In this document: piece by piece, positions 8,670 to 19,592 of the stretch
How the letters are laid out: every line of letters begins with the position of its first letter
How positions within the stretch are numbered: position 1 is the stretch's first letter
Assembly (NCBI RefSeq): GCF_001556045.1
Contig: NZ_LSIC01000015.1
Span: 1-64,000, forward strand
Direction: 5' to 3'
DNA length: 64,000 bases
DNA from: Bradyrhizobium sp. CCH5-F6
Lineage (GTDB): Bacteria; Pseudomonadota; Alphaproteobacteria; Rhizobiales; Xanthobacteraceae
Position numbers and translations under genes: made by a program
Notes under the pieces: generated by a model
Databases searched by the model: none
Seen by the model: the letters and a program-made list of their open reading frames with translations, nothing else
What the model was told of the DNA's origin: nothing

Positions 8670-9968
8670 ATGTCTCATCAACTTGCGATCGAGCACGACG
8701 TCATTGGCGTCGGATTCGGGCCCTCCAACCTCGCGCTTGCCATCGCATTGGACGAGTGCGCGAAGCGATCGCGCCTGAAATGCGCGCCCTTGTTCGTGGA
8801 GAAGCAGCCGCACTTCACTTGGCACGGCGGCATGCTGCTCCCAGGCAGCGACATGCAGATATCGTTTCTCAAGGATCTGGTCTCCCTGCGCGATCCGACC
8901 AGTCCCTTCACTTTCGTGAACTATCTGCACAAGCGCGGCCGCTTGCTGGATTTCATCAACTGCCGGACCTTCCATCCAAGCCGGATCGAGTTCAATGATT
9001 ACCTGCAGTGGGTAGCCAGCCATTTCAAATCGCAGGCCGCTTATGGCGAGACCATCGTTGCCATCGAGCCGGTGACGGCGGGGCAGACGGTGACCTCGTT
9101 GCGGGTGCATTCACGCTCGCTCACCGGCGGAGAGACCGTGCGTCTTGCGCGGAATCTCGTGGTCGCGGTGGGAGGGCAGCCCTATGTCCCGCAGGTATTT
9201 GCCAAGGCCGCTGACGACAGCAGGCTGCTGCATTCCAGCCGCTATCTCGACCTGATCGACCGCGTCGTTCCGCGCGGCCGGGCGGTGCGCGTGGCAATCG
9301 TCGGCGGCGGACAGAGCGCGACCGAGGTGACGGTCGACCTCCATGGCAGATGTCCCGAGGCGAAGATCGATCTGATCTTCCGCGGGCATGCCCTCAAGCC
9401 GTCCGACAGCAGCCCCTTCGTCAACGAGATATTCAACCCCGACTATACCGACTTTGTCTACGGCCAGCCTGCCGAGCGGCGGGACGCAATCGTCCGCAAC
9501 TTCCGGAATACGAACTATGCCGTGGTCGATTCCGACCTGCTGGACCAGCTCTACCGCCTGCTTTACCAACAGCGCGTCGGTGGCGACGAAGCGGTCGTAT
9601 TGCGTCCACGAAGCGAGGTTACGACCGTCGTTCCGGGACCGGACGGCATCGAGATCGGCCTGGTCGACAAATTCCGTGGCGAGAGCCGTCGCTCGAACTA
9701 TGACGTCGTGATCCTTGCAACTGGGTACGACAGGGAAACCCCGCACGGGTTTCTCGAGCCGATCCGTCGCTACATTTGCGATGGTGTGCTCGATCGCAGC
9801 TACAGGCTCGTCACAAGCCCGGCGTTCCGGCCGGAGATCCATCTCCAGGGCTATTCGGAATCGTCTCACGGCTTGTCCGATACGCTGCTCTCGGTTCTTG
9901 CCGTCCGCTCCCAGGAGATCGCGGAGTCACTGCTCTCGACAATTTCCCGCCGGGAACTCATCGCCTAG
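8670..9968 (+). CDS. L-lysine/L-ornithine N-monooxygenase (IucD/PvdA/VbsO family)
   Basis: A 432-residue FAD- and NADPH-dependent enzyme that hydroxylates the side-chain amine of lysine or ornithine, the committed step to a hydroxamate siderophore. The FAD motif is GVGFGPSNLALAIA (residues about 13-26), followed by the family block FTWHGGMLLPGSDMQISFLKDL. The NADPH-binding motif is VAIVGGGQSATEV near residue 208, and ATGYD near 350 is the third signature. The substrate (Lys or Ornithine) cannot be read from the sequence. It is the last gene of the siderophore block; no synthetase follows. Confidence 0.9.
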   Translation: MSHQLAIEHDVIGVGFGPSNLALAIALDECAKRSRLKCAPLFVEKQPHFTWHGGMLLPGSDMQISFLKDLVSLRDPTSPFTFVNYLHKRGRLLDFINCRTFHPSRIEFNDYLQWVASHFKSQAAYGETIVAIEPVTAGQTVTSLRVHSRSLTGGETVRLARNLVVAVGGQPYVPQVFAKAADDSRLLHSSRYLDLIDRVVPRGRAVRVAIVGGGQSATEVTVDLHGRCPEAKIDLIFRGHALKPSDSSPFVNEIFNPDYTDFVYGQPAERRDAIVRNFRNTNYAVVDSDLLDQLYRLLYQQRVGGDEAVVLRPRSEVTTVVPGPDGIEIGLVDKFRGESRRSNYDVVILATGYDRETPHGFLEPIRRYICDGVLDRSYRLVTSPAFRPEIHLQGYSESSHGLSDTLLSVLAVRSQEIAESLLSTISRRELIA

Positions 9969-10541
9969 CGGACGGCGGTGATGCGCCATCGCTGGGCCGG
10001 ACCGAGTGCATCCGGCACGGCGAGCGCGGCTGGAGAGAAGCCGCATCGACGATCAATGTGTGCCGTGAAACCGCAAGGCCGCCGCCCACCGCCTCGAGGA
10101 TCGCTTCCTGCAATGTCCAGTAGCGAAGGCCGAGACGGAACCGCAGCGTTTCTCGGCCCGCCACAAGAGTATCTCCTGCGGATTCCTGCAGCGCGGCCGA
10201 ATCCCCAATGCATGAAGCCGACAAGCATCGCAGCTACAATTGATTGGACGAGATGTCAGATTTGTCTGCGATAGACCAAACGACGGTTTCGCTCGCAAGC
10301 TAAATTGATAACGCACCCGCGAATGATCTGCATTCCGCCTTGAGTCGCTTCATCTCCGTTCATCCGCGGCGTCCGATCGATACAATCTGCGTGTTCCGAT
10401 ATCGATCTGGAACTCGCCCGATCTAGAACTTGTCTAATTGAAATCAACCGAGGCGTGCATCCCTGGGACAACGTGGAGCGGCTCTGCTAGAGGTGTTCTT
10501 AGAACGATCTTTGGAATGTTTGCAGGTTCGGGTGGACTGAC
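9969..10541. other. Gene-poor interval after the siderophore genes
   Basis: About 570 bases with no convincing gene. Short open frames exist on both strands but none shows family motifs or good codon structure. The stretch contains two near-identical 12-base words 16 bases apart, CGATCTGGAACT (10403-10414) and CGATCTAGAACT (10419-10430). It also has two words shared with the region upstream of the acyltransferase gene (see findings). Confidence 0.5.
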
Positions 10542-10919
10542 GTGAGGAAAGCTTTCGTTCTCAAACAAGGCCCCAGCCATTTGCCAGAGCGAATTGCGGG
10601 CATACTGGTTCACAGTCCGCTTGCGGCACTGGTTGGCAGAGAGCCGTTGACGCGCATGTACTACCTGCTCGAGATTGCGTCGCTCCATACCAGGGCCGAG
10701 CTTCTGGCGCAGCCGGGTCTTGGACGTTCGGGCGTACGCCGGATCGAGAATTGGATGGCTTTTCACGGGCATCGCGTCCGTGACGTCAACGAGAGTCTCG
10801 ATAGCGTCATCTGCCGGTTTGCGTTCCGGCGCCCTTTTGTCCGGAAGAGCAGTCGTCGTTGTCCCTCGTTGTCGGCAATCGCCTCGGTACAAGAGCGATC
10901 GCGCGAAATAGCCCCGTAG
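10542..10919 (+). CDS. Small protein resembling the RNA polymerase alpha C-terminal domain (helix-hairpin-helix)
   Basis: A 125-codon frame starting at GTG 10542; an ATG at 10656 would give 87 residues. Residues about 45-76 (SLHTRAELLAQPGLGRSGVRR, then IENWMAFHGHRV) resemble the alpha-CTD block in which a TE-LL segment is followed by a P-x-LG-K-S-x-x-EI helix-hairpin-helix. That fold binds DNA UP elements or activators. The C-terminal tail (RRPFVRKSSRRCPSL) is Arg-rich and does not match anything I know. It stands alone in a gene-poor stretch, so it may be a decaying insertion or an orphan. The coding call itself is uncertain. Confidence 0.4.
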   Translation: MRKAFVLKQGPSHLPERIAGILVHSPLAALVGREPLTRMYYLLEIASLHTRAELLAQPGLGRSGVRRIENWMAFHGHRVRDVNESLDSVICRFAFRRPFVRKSSRRCPSLSAIASVQERSREIAP

Positions 10920-11516
10920 AGACGTTCCTGGCGATCTAGCTCTGGAACTTCGATGCTGAGTGCACGAGCCGCGACCGATGAGGCGGCTGCTGGTGTTTTG
11001 TCGCATCTTGCTTGATTGCCGAGGTTTGACTGAAGCTTGCGGAGCTGTCCGACCAAAGACTTCGGGGCAGGCGAGCGCCAAACGAGCGATCTACGTCTCA
11101 ACGTGCGAGGTCAAACCTTCGCGGACGGCAACTCTCGGACTTCGGGGTGGTCGCGCTCCACGCTACGACGCGTACGATATCGTTTGCAAAATTCCGTTCC
11201 GTGATTTGGCTGCTGAGAGTAGGAGTAAGCGCCGGCGTAAATTGCGCTGTCGTTGCGATGGGGCAGGGCGAAATCCGCAGATAAAGCTTGAGAGAATTTA
11301 CATTCACCGCGCCCGGCATGCCTGTCTGCCGCCTTCCTGGGCTGCGTGCCGGGATGAAATGCAGAGAGCCGAGCCATTAGTCGCGCTTATGTCGCGAATA
11401 TTTACTTCCAATTTTACTTCGCCGGAACCCGTCAATAGCCTCAAGCGCAACTGATTACATCCGCAGGGATCACTGAAGATCGTTGCGGCCGCTCATCGTA
11501 ACCAACGAGGGTTGCC
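10920..11516. other. Gene-poor interval before the ABC/Mo-hydroxylase island
   Basis: About 600 bases. Open frames on both strands lack recognisable motifs and look like chance frames. The last 60 bases lead to an AACGAGGGTTGCC ribosome site for the binding-protein gene, so the promoter of the following operon should lie in this interval. I could not identify -35/-10 elements with confidence. Confidence 0.45.
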
Positions 11517-12866
11517 ATGCTTGACAGGGATAAGGGGAATGTTGGTGCCAACCAGGCCGGAGCGAAGCCGGAGGAAACAAGAAAGCTGAGCCGGCGCACG
11601 CTGTTGAAGGGCGCGGCCGCCGTTGCAGGCGCAGCCGCAGGCTCGGACGCTATCCGCGGCTTCCCGACCATCTGGGCACAGGAGATCAAGGACATCGAGC
11701 TGCGCCACGTCGGCGTGTCCTATTCTGTGGTGAAGGCGATCGGCGATCAGGCCGCCAAGGATCTCGGGTTCAAGGTGACGATGCAGAACCTCGACACCTC
11801 CGCCGCCATCAACCGCTTCATAAGCCAGCCTAATACGGTTGATATCGCTGACCTCGAGGGCTGGCAGGCCAAGCTCGCCGCCAAACGCGGCGTGATCCAG
11901 GGCATCCAGGTCAAGAAGGTCAAGGAGTTCGACAACATTCTGCCGATCTTCACCAAGGGCGAGATCGACGGCCACAAGATCCCGCGCCAGGGCATCTCGC
12001 CTTACGAAGCCATGTACATTGCGAAGCCTGATGCGACCGAGCTGAACGACGGCGTCACCGAATGGGCGACGTTCCTGCCGCAGGTCTACAACGCCGACTC
12101 CATCGGTTACCGCCCCGATCTCGTCGGCCACGAAGTGACCGAGTGGAAAGACCTGATCGATCCAAAATTCAAGGGCAAGGCCGCGATCCTCGACGTTCCC
12201 GCGATCGGCATCATGGATGCCGCACTCTGCTTCGAAAGCGCGGGGCTGATCAAGTACGGCAACAAGGGCAACATGACGAAGGAGGAGATCGACTTCACCT
12301 GCAACAAGCTGATCGAGCTGAAGAAGCAGGGCCAGTTCCGCGCGACCTGGACGACCTTCGACCAATCGGTGCAGCTGATGGCGGCGGGCGAGGTGGTGAT
12401 CCAGTCGATGTGGTCGCCGGCGGTCGCCGCAGTGCGCGTGAAGGAGATCCCCTGTGTCTACGCGCCGGTCAATGTCAAGAACGGCAAGGAAGGCTATCGC
12501 GGATGGTGCAACGGCATGGGCCTGATGAAGCACCTCTCCGGCAAGAAGCTCGATGCGGCCTACGAATATCTCAACTGGTATCTCTCGGGCTGGCAGGGCG
12601 GCTTCGTCGCGCGCTACGGCTATTACAGCCCGGTGCCCTCGACGGCCAAGAAATTCCTCACCCCGGCCGAATGGGCGTTCTGGTACGAGGGACAACCGGC
12701 ACCGGAGGTGGTCAACGATCCCTACGGCGTGCCGATGGAGAAGGCCGGTACCAAGCGTGACGGCGGCTCGTTCCTGGACCGCGTCAAGAACATCTCGTGC
12801 TGGAACACGCTGATGGACGAGGCCGCCTACATGAACAAACGCTGGAACGACTTCAAGGTGGCCTGA
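11517..12866 (+). CDS. ABC transporter substrate-binding protein, polyamine/opine (PotD) family, Tat-exported
   Basis: A 449-residue periplasmic protein. After a 22-residue charged leader comes the Tat motif LSRRTLLKGAAAVAGAAAG (twin Arg at 26-27). The mature part has family-1-type extracellular solute-binding blocks: VTEWKDLIDPKFKGKAAILD, IDFTCNKLIELKKQGQFRA, then MAAGEVVIQSMWSPAV and YRGWCNGMGLMKHL. The family binds spermidine, putrescine and a range of other organic cations or acids, so the ligand is unknown. It is the first gene of a run ending in an amidase. A hairpin follows the stop, as is common after binding-protein genes. Confidence 0.85.
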   Translation: MLDRDKGNVGANQAGAKPEETRKLSRRTLLKGAAAVAGAAAGSDAIRGFPTIWAQEIKDIELRHVGVSYSVVKAIGDQAAKDLGFKVTMQNLDTSAAINRFISQPNTVDIADLEGWQAKLAAKRGVIQGIQVKKVKEFDNILPIFTKGEIDGHKIPRQGISPYEAMYIAKPDATELNDGVTEWATFLPQVYNADSIGYRPDLVGHEVTEWKDLIDPKFKGKAAILDVPAIGIMDAALCFESAGLIKYGNKGNMTKEEIDFTCNKLIELKKQGQFRATWTTFDQSVQLMAAGEVVIQSMWSPAVAAVRVKEIPCVYAPVNVKNGKEGYRGWCNGMGLMKHLSGKKLDAAYEYLNWYLSGWQGGFVARYGYYSPVPSTAKKFLTPAEWAFWYEGQPAPEVVNDPYGVPMEKAGTKRDGGSFLDRVKNISCWNTLMDEAAYMNKRWNDFKVA

Positions 12867-12893
12867 AACCTGCTTTCCCTGACCGAGAGCGAT

Positions 12894-12919
12894 GCACCGG
12901 CGCCGCCACGCGCCGGTGC
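12894..12919 (+). terminator. Intra-operon hairpin after the binding-protein gene
   Basis: GCACCGGCG (12894-12902) and CGCCGGTGC (12911-12919) form a perfect 9-base stem with an 8-base loop, 28 bases after the stop codon. There is no T-run, so it is more likely an mRNA-stabilising or partial-attenuation hairpin that keeps the binding protein in excess over the membrane subunits. Confidence 0.55.
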
Positions 12920-12949
12920 GAGAAGACCGACTTCGAGGCGTTTGCCGCT

Positions 12950-13828
12950 ATGCAGTCCAGTCAAACTCCGCCACGCGCAAATCTCGCCGGCTGGCTCTAT
13001 GTCACGCCGCTCGTCCTGGTGCTCGTGCCGTTCTTCGTGGCGCCGATCCTGGTGGTGCTGGCGGCGAGCTTCTTCGCCACCGACGGCTTCGGCGGCTTGA
13101 CGCCGGGCTTCACGCTGGCGAGCTATGTCGAGGTGCTGCACTCGGCGCTGACTCTGAAGCTGTATCTGGCGACGATCAAGTTCACGGTGCTGACATGGAG
13201 CTTCACGCTCATCATCGGCTTCTTCGTTGCCTATTTCCTGGTATTTCACGTCCGTAACCAGTTGCTGGCAATCGGCCTGTTCCTGTTGTGCACCGTGCCG
13301 TTCTGGACCTCGAACATCATCCGGATGATTTCCTGGATACCACTGCTCGGCAAGGAAGGCCTGATCAACCAGGCGTTGCTCGCGCTCGGCGTGATCCGGC
13401 AGCCCTTGGAGGTGCTGCTGTTCTCCGACCTCGCCGTCGTGATCGCCTATGTCCATCAGCTCACGATCTTCATGATCGTGCCTATCTTCAACTCCATGGC
13501 GCGGATCGACAAGAAGCTGATTGAGGCCGCGATCGACGCCGGCGCCAGCCGCTTCGACATCATGCGCCTGATCGTGGTGCCGATGTCCAGAAGCGGCATC
13601 GCGCTCGGCACCATCTTCGTGGTCTCGATCGTGATGGGCGACTTCTTCGTGGTGAAGGTGATGTCGGGCGGCGGCTCGGCATCGGTGGTCAGCGCGTTCT
13701 ATGAGGATGTCGGCGTACTGCAATATCCGACTGCGGCGGCCAGTGCCGTGCTGTTGACCCTCGTGCTGGTCGCGATCGTCTCGCTGATCCTGCGCACTGT
13801 CGATATCCGGCAGGAGATCACGCGATGA
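12950..13828 (+). CDS. ABC transporter permease (PotB/PotH type)
   Basis: A 292-residue inner-membrane protein with six predicted helices, starting in VTPLVLVLVPFFVAPILVVLAA. The cytoplasmic EAA loop that contacts the ATPase is seen in EAAIDAGASRFDIMRLIVVPMSRSG. The ATG at 12950 is chosen because upstream in-frame codons run through the hairpin and show no membrane or signal pattern. The stop overlaps the next permease start in an ATGA at 13825-13828. With its neighbours it forms the membrane pore for the substrate bound by the 11517 gene product. Confidence 0.88.
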   Translation: MQSSQTPPRANLAGWLYVTPLVLVLVPFFVAPILVVLAASFFATDGFGGLTPGFTLASYVEVLHSALTLKLYLATIKFTVLTWSFTLIIGFFVAYFLVFHVRNQLLAIGLFLLCTVPFWTSNIIRMISWIPLLGKEGLINQALLALGVIRQPLEVLLFSDLAVVIAYVHQLTIFMIVPIFNSMARIDKKLIEAAIDAGASRFDIMRLIVVPMSRSGIALGTIFVVSIVMGDFFVVKVMSGGGSASVVSAFYEDVGVLQYPTAAASAVLLTLVLVAIVSLILRTVDIRQEITR

Positions 13829-14730
13829 GCGCGGTTCTCGCCGACATGCCCAAGTCCAAGCTGTCGAAGGCGGTGGCGCCCGCGACCACCGGCGCGATCG
13901 CGCCGAGCAAGGGCGGCCGGCCCTGGACGTTCTACGTGCTGGCGACGCTGTTCGCATTCTACGTGATCGCGCTCTACGGCCCGATGTTCTGCATCTACAT
14001 CCTGTCGTTCCAGGACATCCGTGGCGGCCTCGTCTTTCCGATGAAGGGACGGTCGCTGCATTGGTTCGCCGATCTCTTCACGCAGGTGCGCACCGGCGAC
14101 GTCAAGGGCTCGTTCGACCGCTCGATCAAGCTAGCGGTGATCGTCACCGTCATCACGGTGGTGGTGTCGTTCCTGGCCGGGCTCGGCTTCCGCAAGCGCT
14201 TCCGCGGCGACACTTTCGTCTTCTACGTGATGATCGGCAGCCTCGTCGCGCCGGGCCTCGTGCTCGGCCTCGGCACGGGCCTCCTGTTTCAGGCGCTCGG
14301 ACTGAACGCGAGCTGGTATACTTCCGCACTCGGCGCGCAGCTGTCCTGGACGCTGCCGTTCGGCGTGCTCGTGATGTTTGCGGTGATGTCGCGCTTCAAC
14401 CATGTCTGGGAGGAAGCGGCCTACGATCTCGGCGCCAGCCGCTGGCAGACGATCCGGCTGGTGATGATCCCGGTGCTGGCGCCGGGCCTCGTCGCGGTGG
14501 CGCTGTTCGGCTTCACGCTGTCCTATGACGAATTCGCGCGCAGCCTGCAGACGGCCGGCTCGCTGAACACGCTGCCGCTGGAAATCTGGAGCATGACGCT
14601 GAACGTCACCTCGCCCTCGCTCTATGCGCTGGGCACCGTGACCACCATCGTCTCGTTCATGGTCATCGGCGCGAGCCTCGGCACCATCGTGCTGATCCAG
14701 AAGAAGCGCGGCAGCCGGGCCGAGGGTTGA
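13825..14730 (+). CDS. ABC transporter permease (PotC/PotI type)
   Basis: A 301-residue inner-membrane protein. A cytoplasmic N-terminal 30 residues lead into FYVLATLFAFYVIALYGPMF; further helices follow, and the EAA loop reads EEAAYDLGASRWQTIRLVMIPVLAPG. It should pair with the permease encoded by the overlapping upstream gene. The C-terminal tail QKKRGSRAEG is charged, as expected for a cytoplasmic end. Confidence 0.88.
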   Translation: MSAVLADMPKSKLSKAVAPATTGAIAPSKGGRPWTFYVLATLFAFYVIALYGPMFCIYILSFQDIRGGLVFPMKGRSLHWFADLFTQVRTGDVKGSFDRSIKLAVIVTVITVVVSFLAGLGFRKRFRGDTFVFYVMIGSLVAPGLVLGLGTGLLFQALGLNASWYTSALGAQLSWTLPFGVLVMFAVMSRFNHVWEEAAYDLGASRWQTIRLVMIPVLAPGLVAVALFGFTLSYDEFARSLQTAGSLNTLPLEIWSMTLNVTSPSLYALGTVTTIVSFMVIGASLGTIVLIQKKRGSRAEG

Positions 14731-14759
14731 GCGGGGATTGAGCAAGGGTTGAGCCTGGA

Positions 14760-15866
14760 ATGAAGAGCGATCGCGGCGATATCGAACTGGCGGGTGTCTG
14801 CAAGAGCTTTGACGGCGTGACCAATGTGGTCGACGGCGTCAACCTGAAGATCGCAGACGGCGCCTATTGCTGCTTCATCGGCCCGTCCGGTTGCGGCAAG
14901 ACCACGATCCTGCGAATGATCGCAGGCCATGAAGATCCGACGGCGGGCGAGATCGTGATCGGGGGACAGAACGTCGTGGGGCTGGCGCCGGTGCAGCGCC
15001 GCACCGCGATGATGTTCCAGTCCTACGCGCTGTTCCCGCATCTCACCGTGCGGGAGAATATCGCCTTTGCACTTCGCGTGCGCGGCCAGTCCAAGTCCGA
15101 TCGACTGCGCGCGGCGGATGCCATGATCGAGAAGGTCAGACTGACGCAGTTCGCCGACCGCTTGCCGGCCCAGCTTTCCGGCGGCCAGCAGCAGCGTGTG
15201 GCACTGGCGCGGGCCGCGATCACCGAGCCGCGCGTGCTGCTGCTCGACGAGCCGCTGTCCGCGCTCGACGAGCAGCTCCGCGTGCAGATGCGCCAGGAAC
15301 TGCGGCGGATGCAGCAGGACCTCGGCATCACGTTCATTCACGTCACCCACACCCAGCTCGAGGCGATCGCGCTGGCCGACCTCGTCGTCGTGATGGAGCA
15401 GGGCAGGATCAAGCAGGCGGGGCCGGCACGCGAGGTCTATGCCCATCCGCACGACCGCTACGTGGCCGAGTTCATGGGTGGGCAAAACGTGCTGTCGGGC
15501 CGGGTCGAGAGGGTCAACGGTTCGAGCTTCACTCTCGCGCAGGCTGCGCCGTCCGGCATCGAGGTGCCGCTTCCGGCCCGGCCGACCGTCAGCGTCGGTG
15601 ACAAGATCGATATCGCCGTGCGCCGCGATGATGTCGCGCTTGTCAGGCCGGGCAGGGAGCTGCCGTCCGGCTGCGTCACATCGTTGCCCAGCCGCGTGCT
15701 CGCCATCGAATACCAGGGCTATTTCGTCAAGGTCATGCTCGACACCGTGCCGGACGACGAGTTCGTGGCCTACGTTCCGGAAAAGACCTTTTTCGCGGAT
15801 CCCTTCACCGTCGGCGACGTCGTGATGGCCACATGGGCCACCGGCAGCGCCCGTCCACTCGCCTAG
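14760..15866 (+). CDS. ABC transporter ATP-binding protein (PotA type)
   Basis: A 368-residue ATPase. Walker A is GPSGCGKTT near residue 42, the Q-loop is MMFQSYALFPHLTV, the signature is LSGGQQQRVALARA near 140 and Walker B is VLLLDEPLSALD near 160, then the switch His in FIHVTH. Residues about 240-365 form the C-terminal TOBE region (MGGQNVLSGRVERVNG) typical of MalK/PotA-type ATPases. It powers the two permeases just upstream. The leader before the ATG has three near copies of a TTGAGC word (14727-14755), which look like simple repetition. Confidence 0.9.
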   Translation: MKSDRGDIELAGVCKSFDGVTNVVDGVNLKIADGAYCCFIGPSGCGKTTILRMIAGHEDPTAGEIVIGGQNVVGLAPVQRRTAMMFQSYALFPHLTVRENIAFALRVRGQSKSDRLRAADAMIEKVRLTQFADRLPAQLSGGQQQRVALARAAITEPRVLLLDEPLSALDEQLRVQMRQELRRMQQDLGITFIHVTHTQLEAIALADLVVVMEQGRIKQAGPAREVYAHPHDRYVAEFMGGQNVLSGRVERVNGSSFTLAQAAPSGIEVPLPARPTVSVGDKIDIAVRRDDVALVRPGRELPSGCVTSLPSRVLAIEYQGYFVKVMLDTVPDDEFVAYVPEKTFFADPFTVGDVVMATWATGSARPLA

Positions 15867-15894
15867 AGATCCGTTGCGCACAGGGAGTTTGATC

Positions 15895-16380
15895 GTGCAG
15901 ATATCCTTCACACTCAACGGTCGGCCGACCACGGTCGACGCCGAGCCGGCAACGCTGGTCGCCGAGCTCCTGCGCGAGCAGCTCAACCTGACGGGTACCC
16001 ATATCGGCTGCGATACCAGCCAGTGCGGCGCCTGTGTGGTGCATCTCAACGGCCTGCCGGTGAAGAGCTGCACGCTGCTGGCGCCGGCACTCGACGGCGC
16101 CACGCTGCTGACCATCGAAGGTCTGGAAGGAGCACCCGGCTCGAACCGGATGCATCCGATGCAAGAGGCATTCCGCGAGCATCATGGCCTGCAATGTGGC
16201 TTCTGCACGCCGGGCATGCTGATGACCGCAGTCGCGCTCGCAACCGAGAAGCCGGATCTGACCGAGGCCGATGTCCGCCACGGTCTCGAAGGCAACATTT
16301 GCCGCTGCACCGGCTACCAGAACATCGTGGTTTCCGTGATGGCCGGCGCTGCCGCCATGAACGCCGCCAAGGGAGAGTGA
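15895..16380 (+). CDS. Molybdenum hydroxylase small subunit, two [2Fe-2S] clusters (CoxS-like)
   Basis: A 161-residue electron-transfer subunit. The plant-type ferredoxin cluster ligands are in GCDTSQCGACVVHL and the later Cys of VKSCTL; the second cluster uses LQCGFCTPGM and NICRCTGYQNI. It passes electrons from the Mo centre to the FAD subunit. The GTG at 15895 is preferred because CAGGGAG lies just upstream and the protein then begins directly with the ferredoxin strand QISFTLNGRP; a TTG at 15874 is the alternative. It opens an S-L-M gene set following the transporter ATPase by 28 bases. Confidence 0.92.
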   Translation: MQISFTLNGRPTTVDAEPATLVAELLREQLNLTGTHIGCDTSQCGACVVHLNGLPVKSCTLLAPALDGATLLTIEGLEGAPGSNRMHPMQEAFREHHGLQCGFCTPGMLMTAVALATEKPDLTEADVRHGLEGNICRCTGYQNIVVSVMAGAAAMNAAKGE

Positions 16381-16382
16381 TC

Positions 16383-18770
<2,388 letters not shown>

Positions 18771-18781
18771 GGAGGACAACA

Positions 18782-19579
18782 ATGAAACCGTTTGCCTATC
18801 ATCAGCCGGACCAGATCCCCGAGGCGGTCAAACTGCTGACCGCGATCGTGGACAGCAAGCTGGTCGCGGGCGGCATGACGCTGATCCCGACGCTCAAGCA
18901 GCGGCTGGCCAATCCGCCCGCGCTGATCGACCTTTCCAGGCTCGGGAGCCTCAGCGGCATCACCGACGACGGAGCGGCCGTCACCATCGGCGCGATGACG
19001 CCGCATGCGGTTGTTGCGGCATCGAAGGTGGTGCAGGCCAGGATCCCCGGGCTCGCGGCGCTCGCCTCCATGATTGGCGATCCGGCCGTGCGCAGCCGTG
19101 GCACGATCGGCGGCTCGGTCGCGAACAACGATCCGGCGGCCGATTATCCGGCCGGTGTGCTCGGTCTGGGCGCGACCATCATCACCAGCACGCGCGAGAT
19201 CGAGGCAGACAAGTTCTTTCTCGGCCTTTTCGAGACCGCGCTTGATCCCGGTGAGATCATCACGGCGATCCGTTTTCCCGTGCCGGTCAAGGCCGGTTAT
19301 GCGAAGTTCAAGGCGCCGGCCTCGCGCTATGCGTTGGTCGGCGTGTTCGTCGCCAAATTTGCCGATGGTGTCCGTGTCGCCGTGACCGGCGCAGGTTCAG
19401 GCGTTTTTCGTGTGCCGCCGATGGAGGCAGCCCTGTCGACCAATTTCGATCCCTCGGCCATCGCCGCGATCAAGATCGATACGGACGGTCTGACCTCCGA
19501 CATCCACGCCGAAGCCGATTACCGTGCCCATCTGGTCACGGTCATGGCGAAGCGCGCCGTCGATGCGGCCTTGAGCTGA
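18782..19579 (+). CDS. Molybdenum hydroxylase FAD-binding medium subunit (CoxM-like)
   Basis: A 265-residue flavoprotein subunit. The FAD-binding blocks are KLVAGGMTLIPTLKQRLANP (residues about 29-48) and the segment around RSRGTIGGSVANNDPAADYP (about 104-123), the usual AGGQSLxPxM and TIGGxxAxxDPA motifs with small changes. It accepts electrons from the iron-sulfur subunit and passes them to an unknown acceptor. GGAGGACAACA is an ideal ribosome site. The S-L-M order agrees with form-II enzymes rather than the M-S-L order of CO dehydrogenase. Confidence 0.9.
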   Translation: MKPFAYHQPDQIPEAVKLLTAIVDSKLVAGGMTLIPTLKQRLANPPALIDLSRLGSLSGITDDGAAVTIGAMTPHAVVAASKVVQARIPGLAALASMIGDPAVRSRGTIGGSVANNDPAADYPAGVLGLGATIITSTREIEADKFFLGLFETALDPGEIITAIRFPVPVKAGYAKFKAPASRYALVGVFVAKFADGVRVAVTGAGSGVFRVPPMEAALSTNFDPSAIAAIKIDTDGLTSDIHAEADYRAHLVTVMAKRAVDAALS

Positions 19580-19592
19580 AGTTTTGGGATCG

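Noticed and set aside
10960..11454. 164-codon open frame on the plus strand before the ABC operon
   Set aside because: Its composition is Arg/Cys-rich without any domain pattern or ribosome site, and competing frames of similar length exist on the other strand.
14727..14759. Three near copies of a TTGAGC word before the PotA-type ATPase gene
   Set aside because: Short, imperfect and confined to the 29-base gap. Most likely chance or local slippage rather than an operator.
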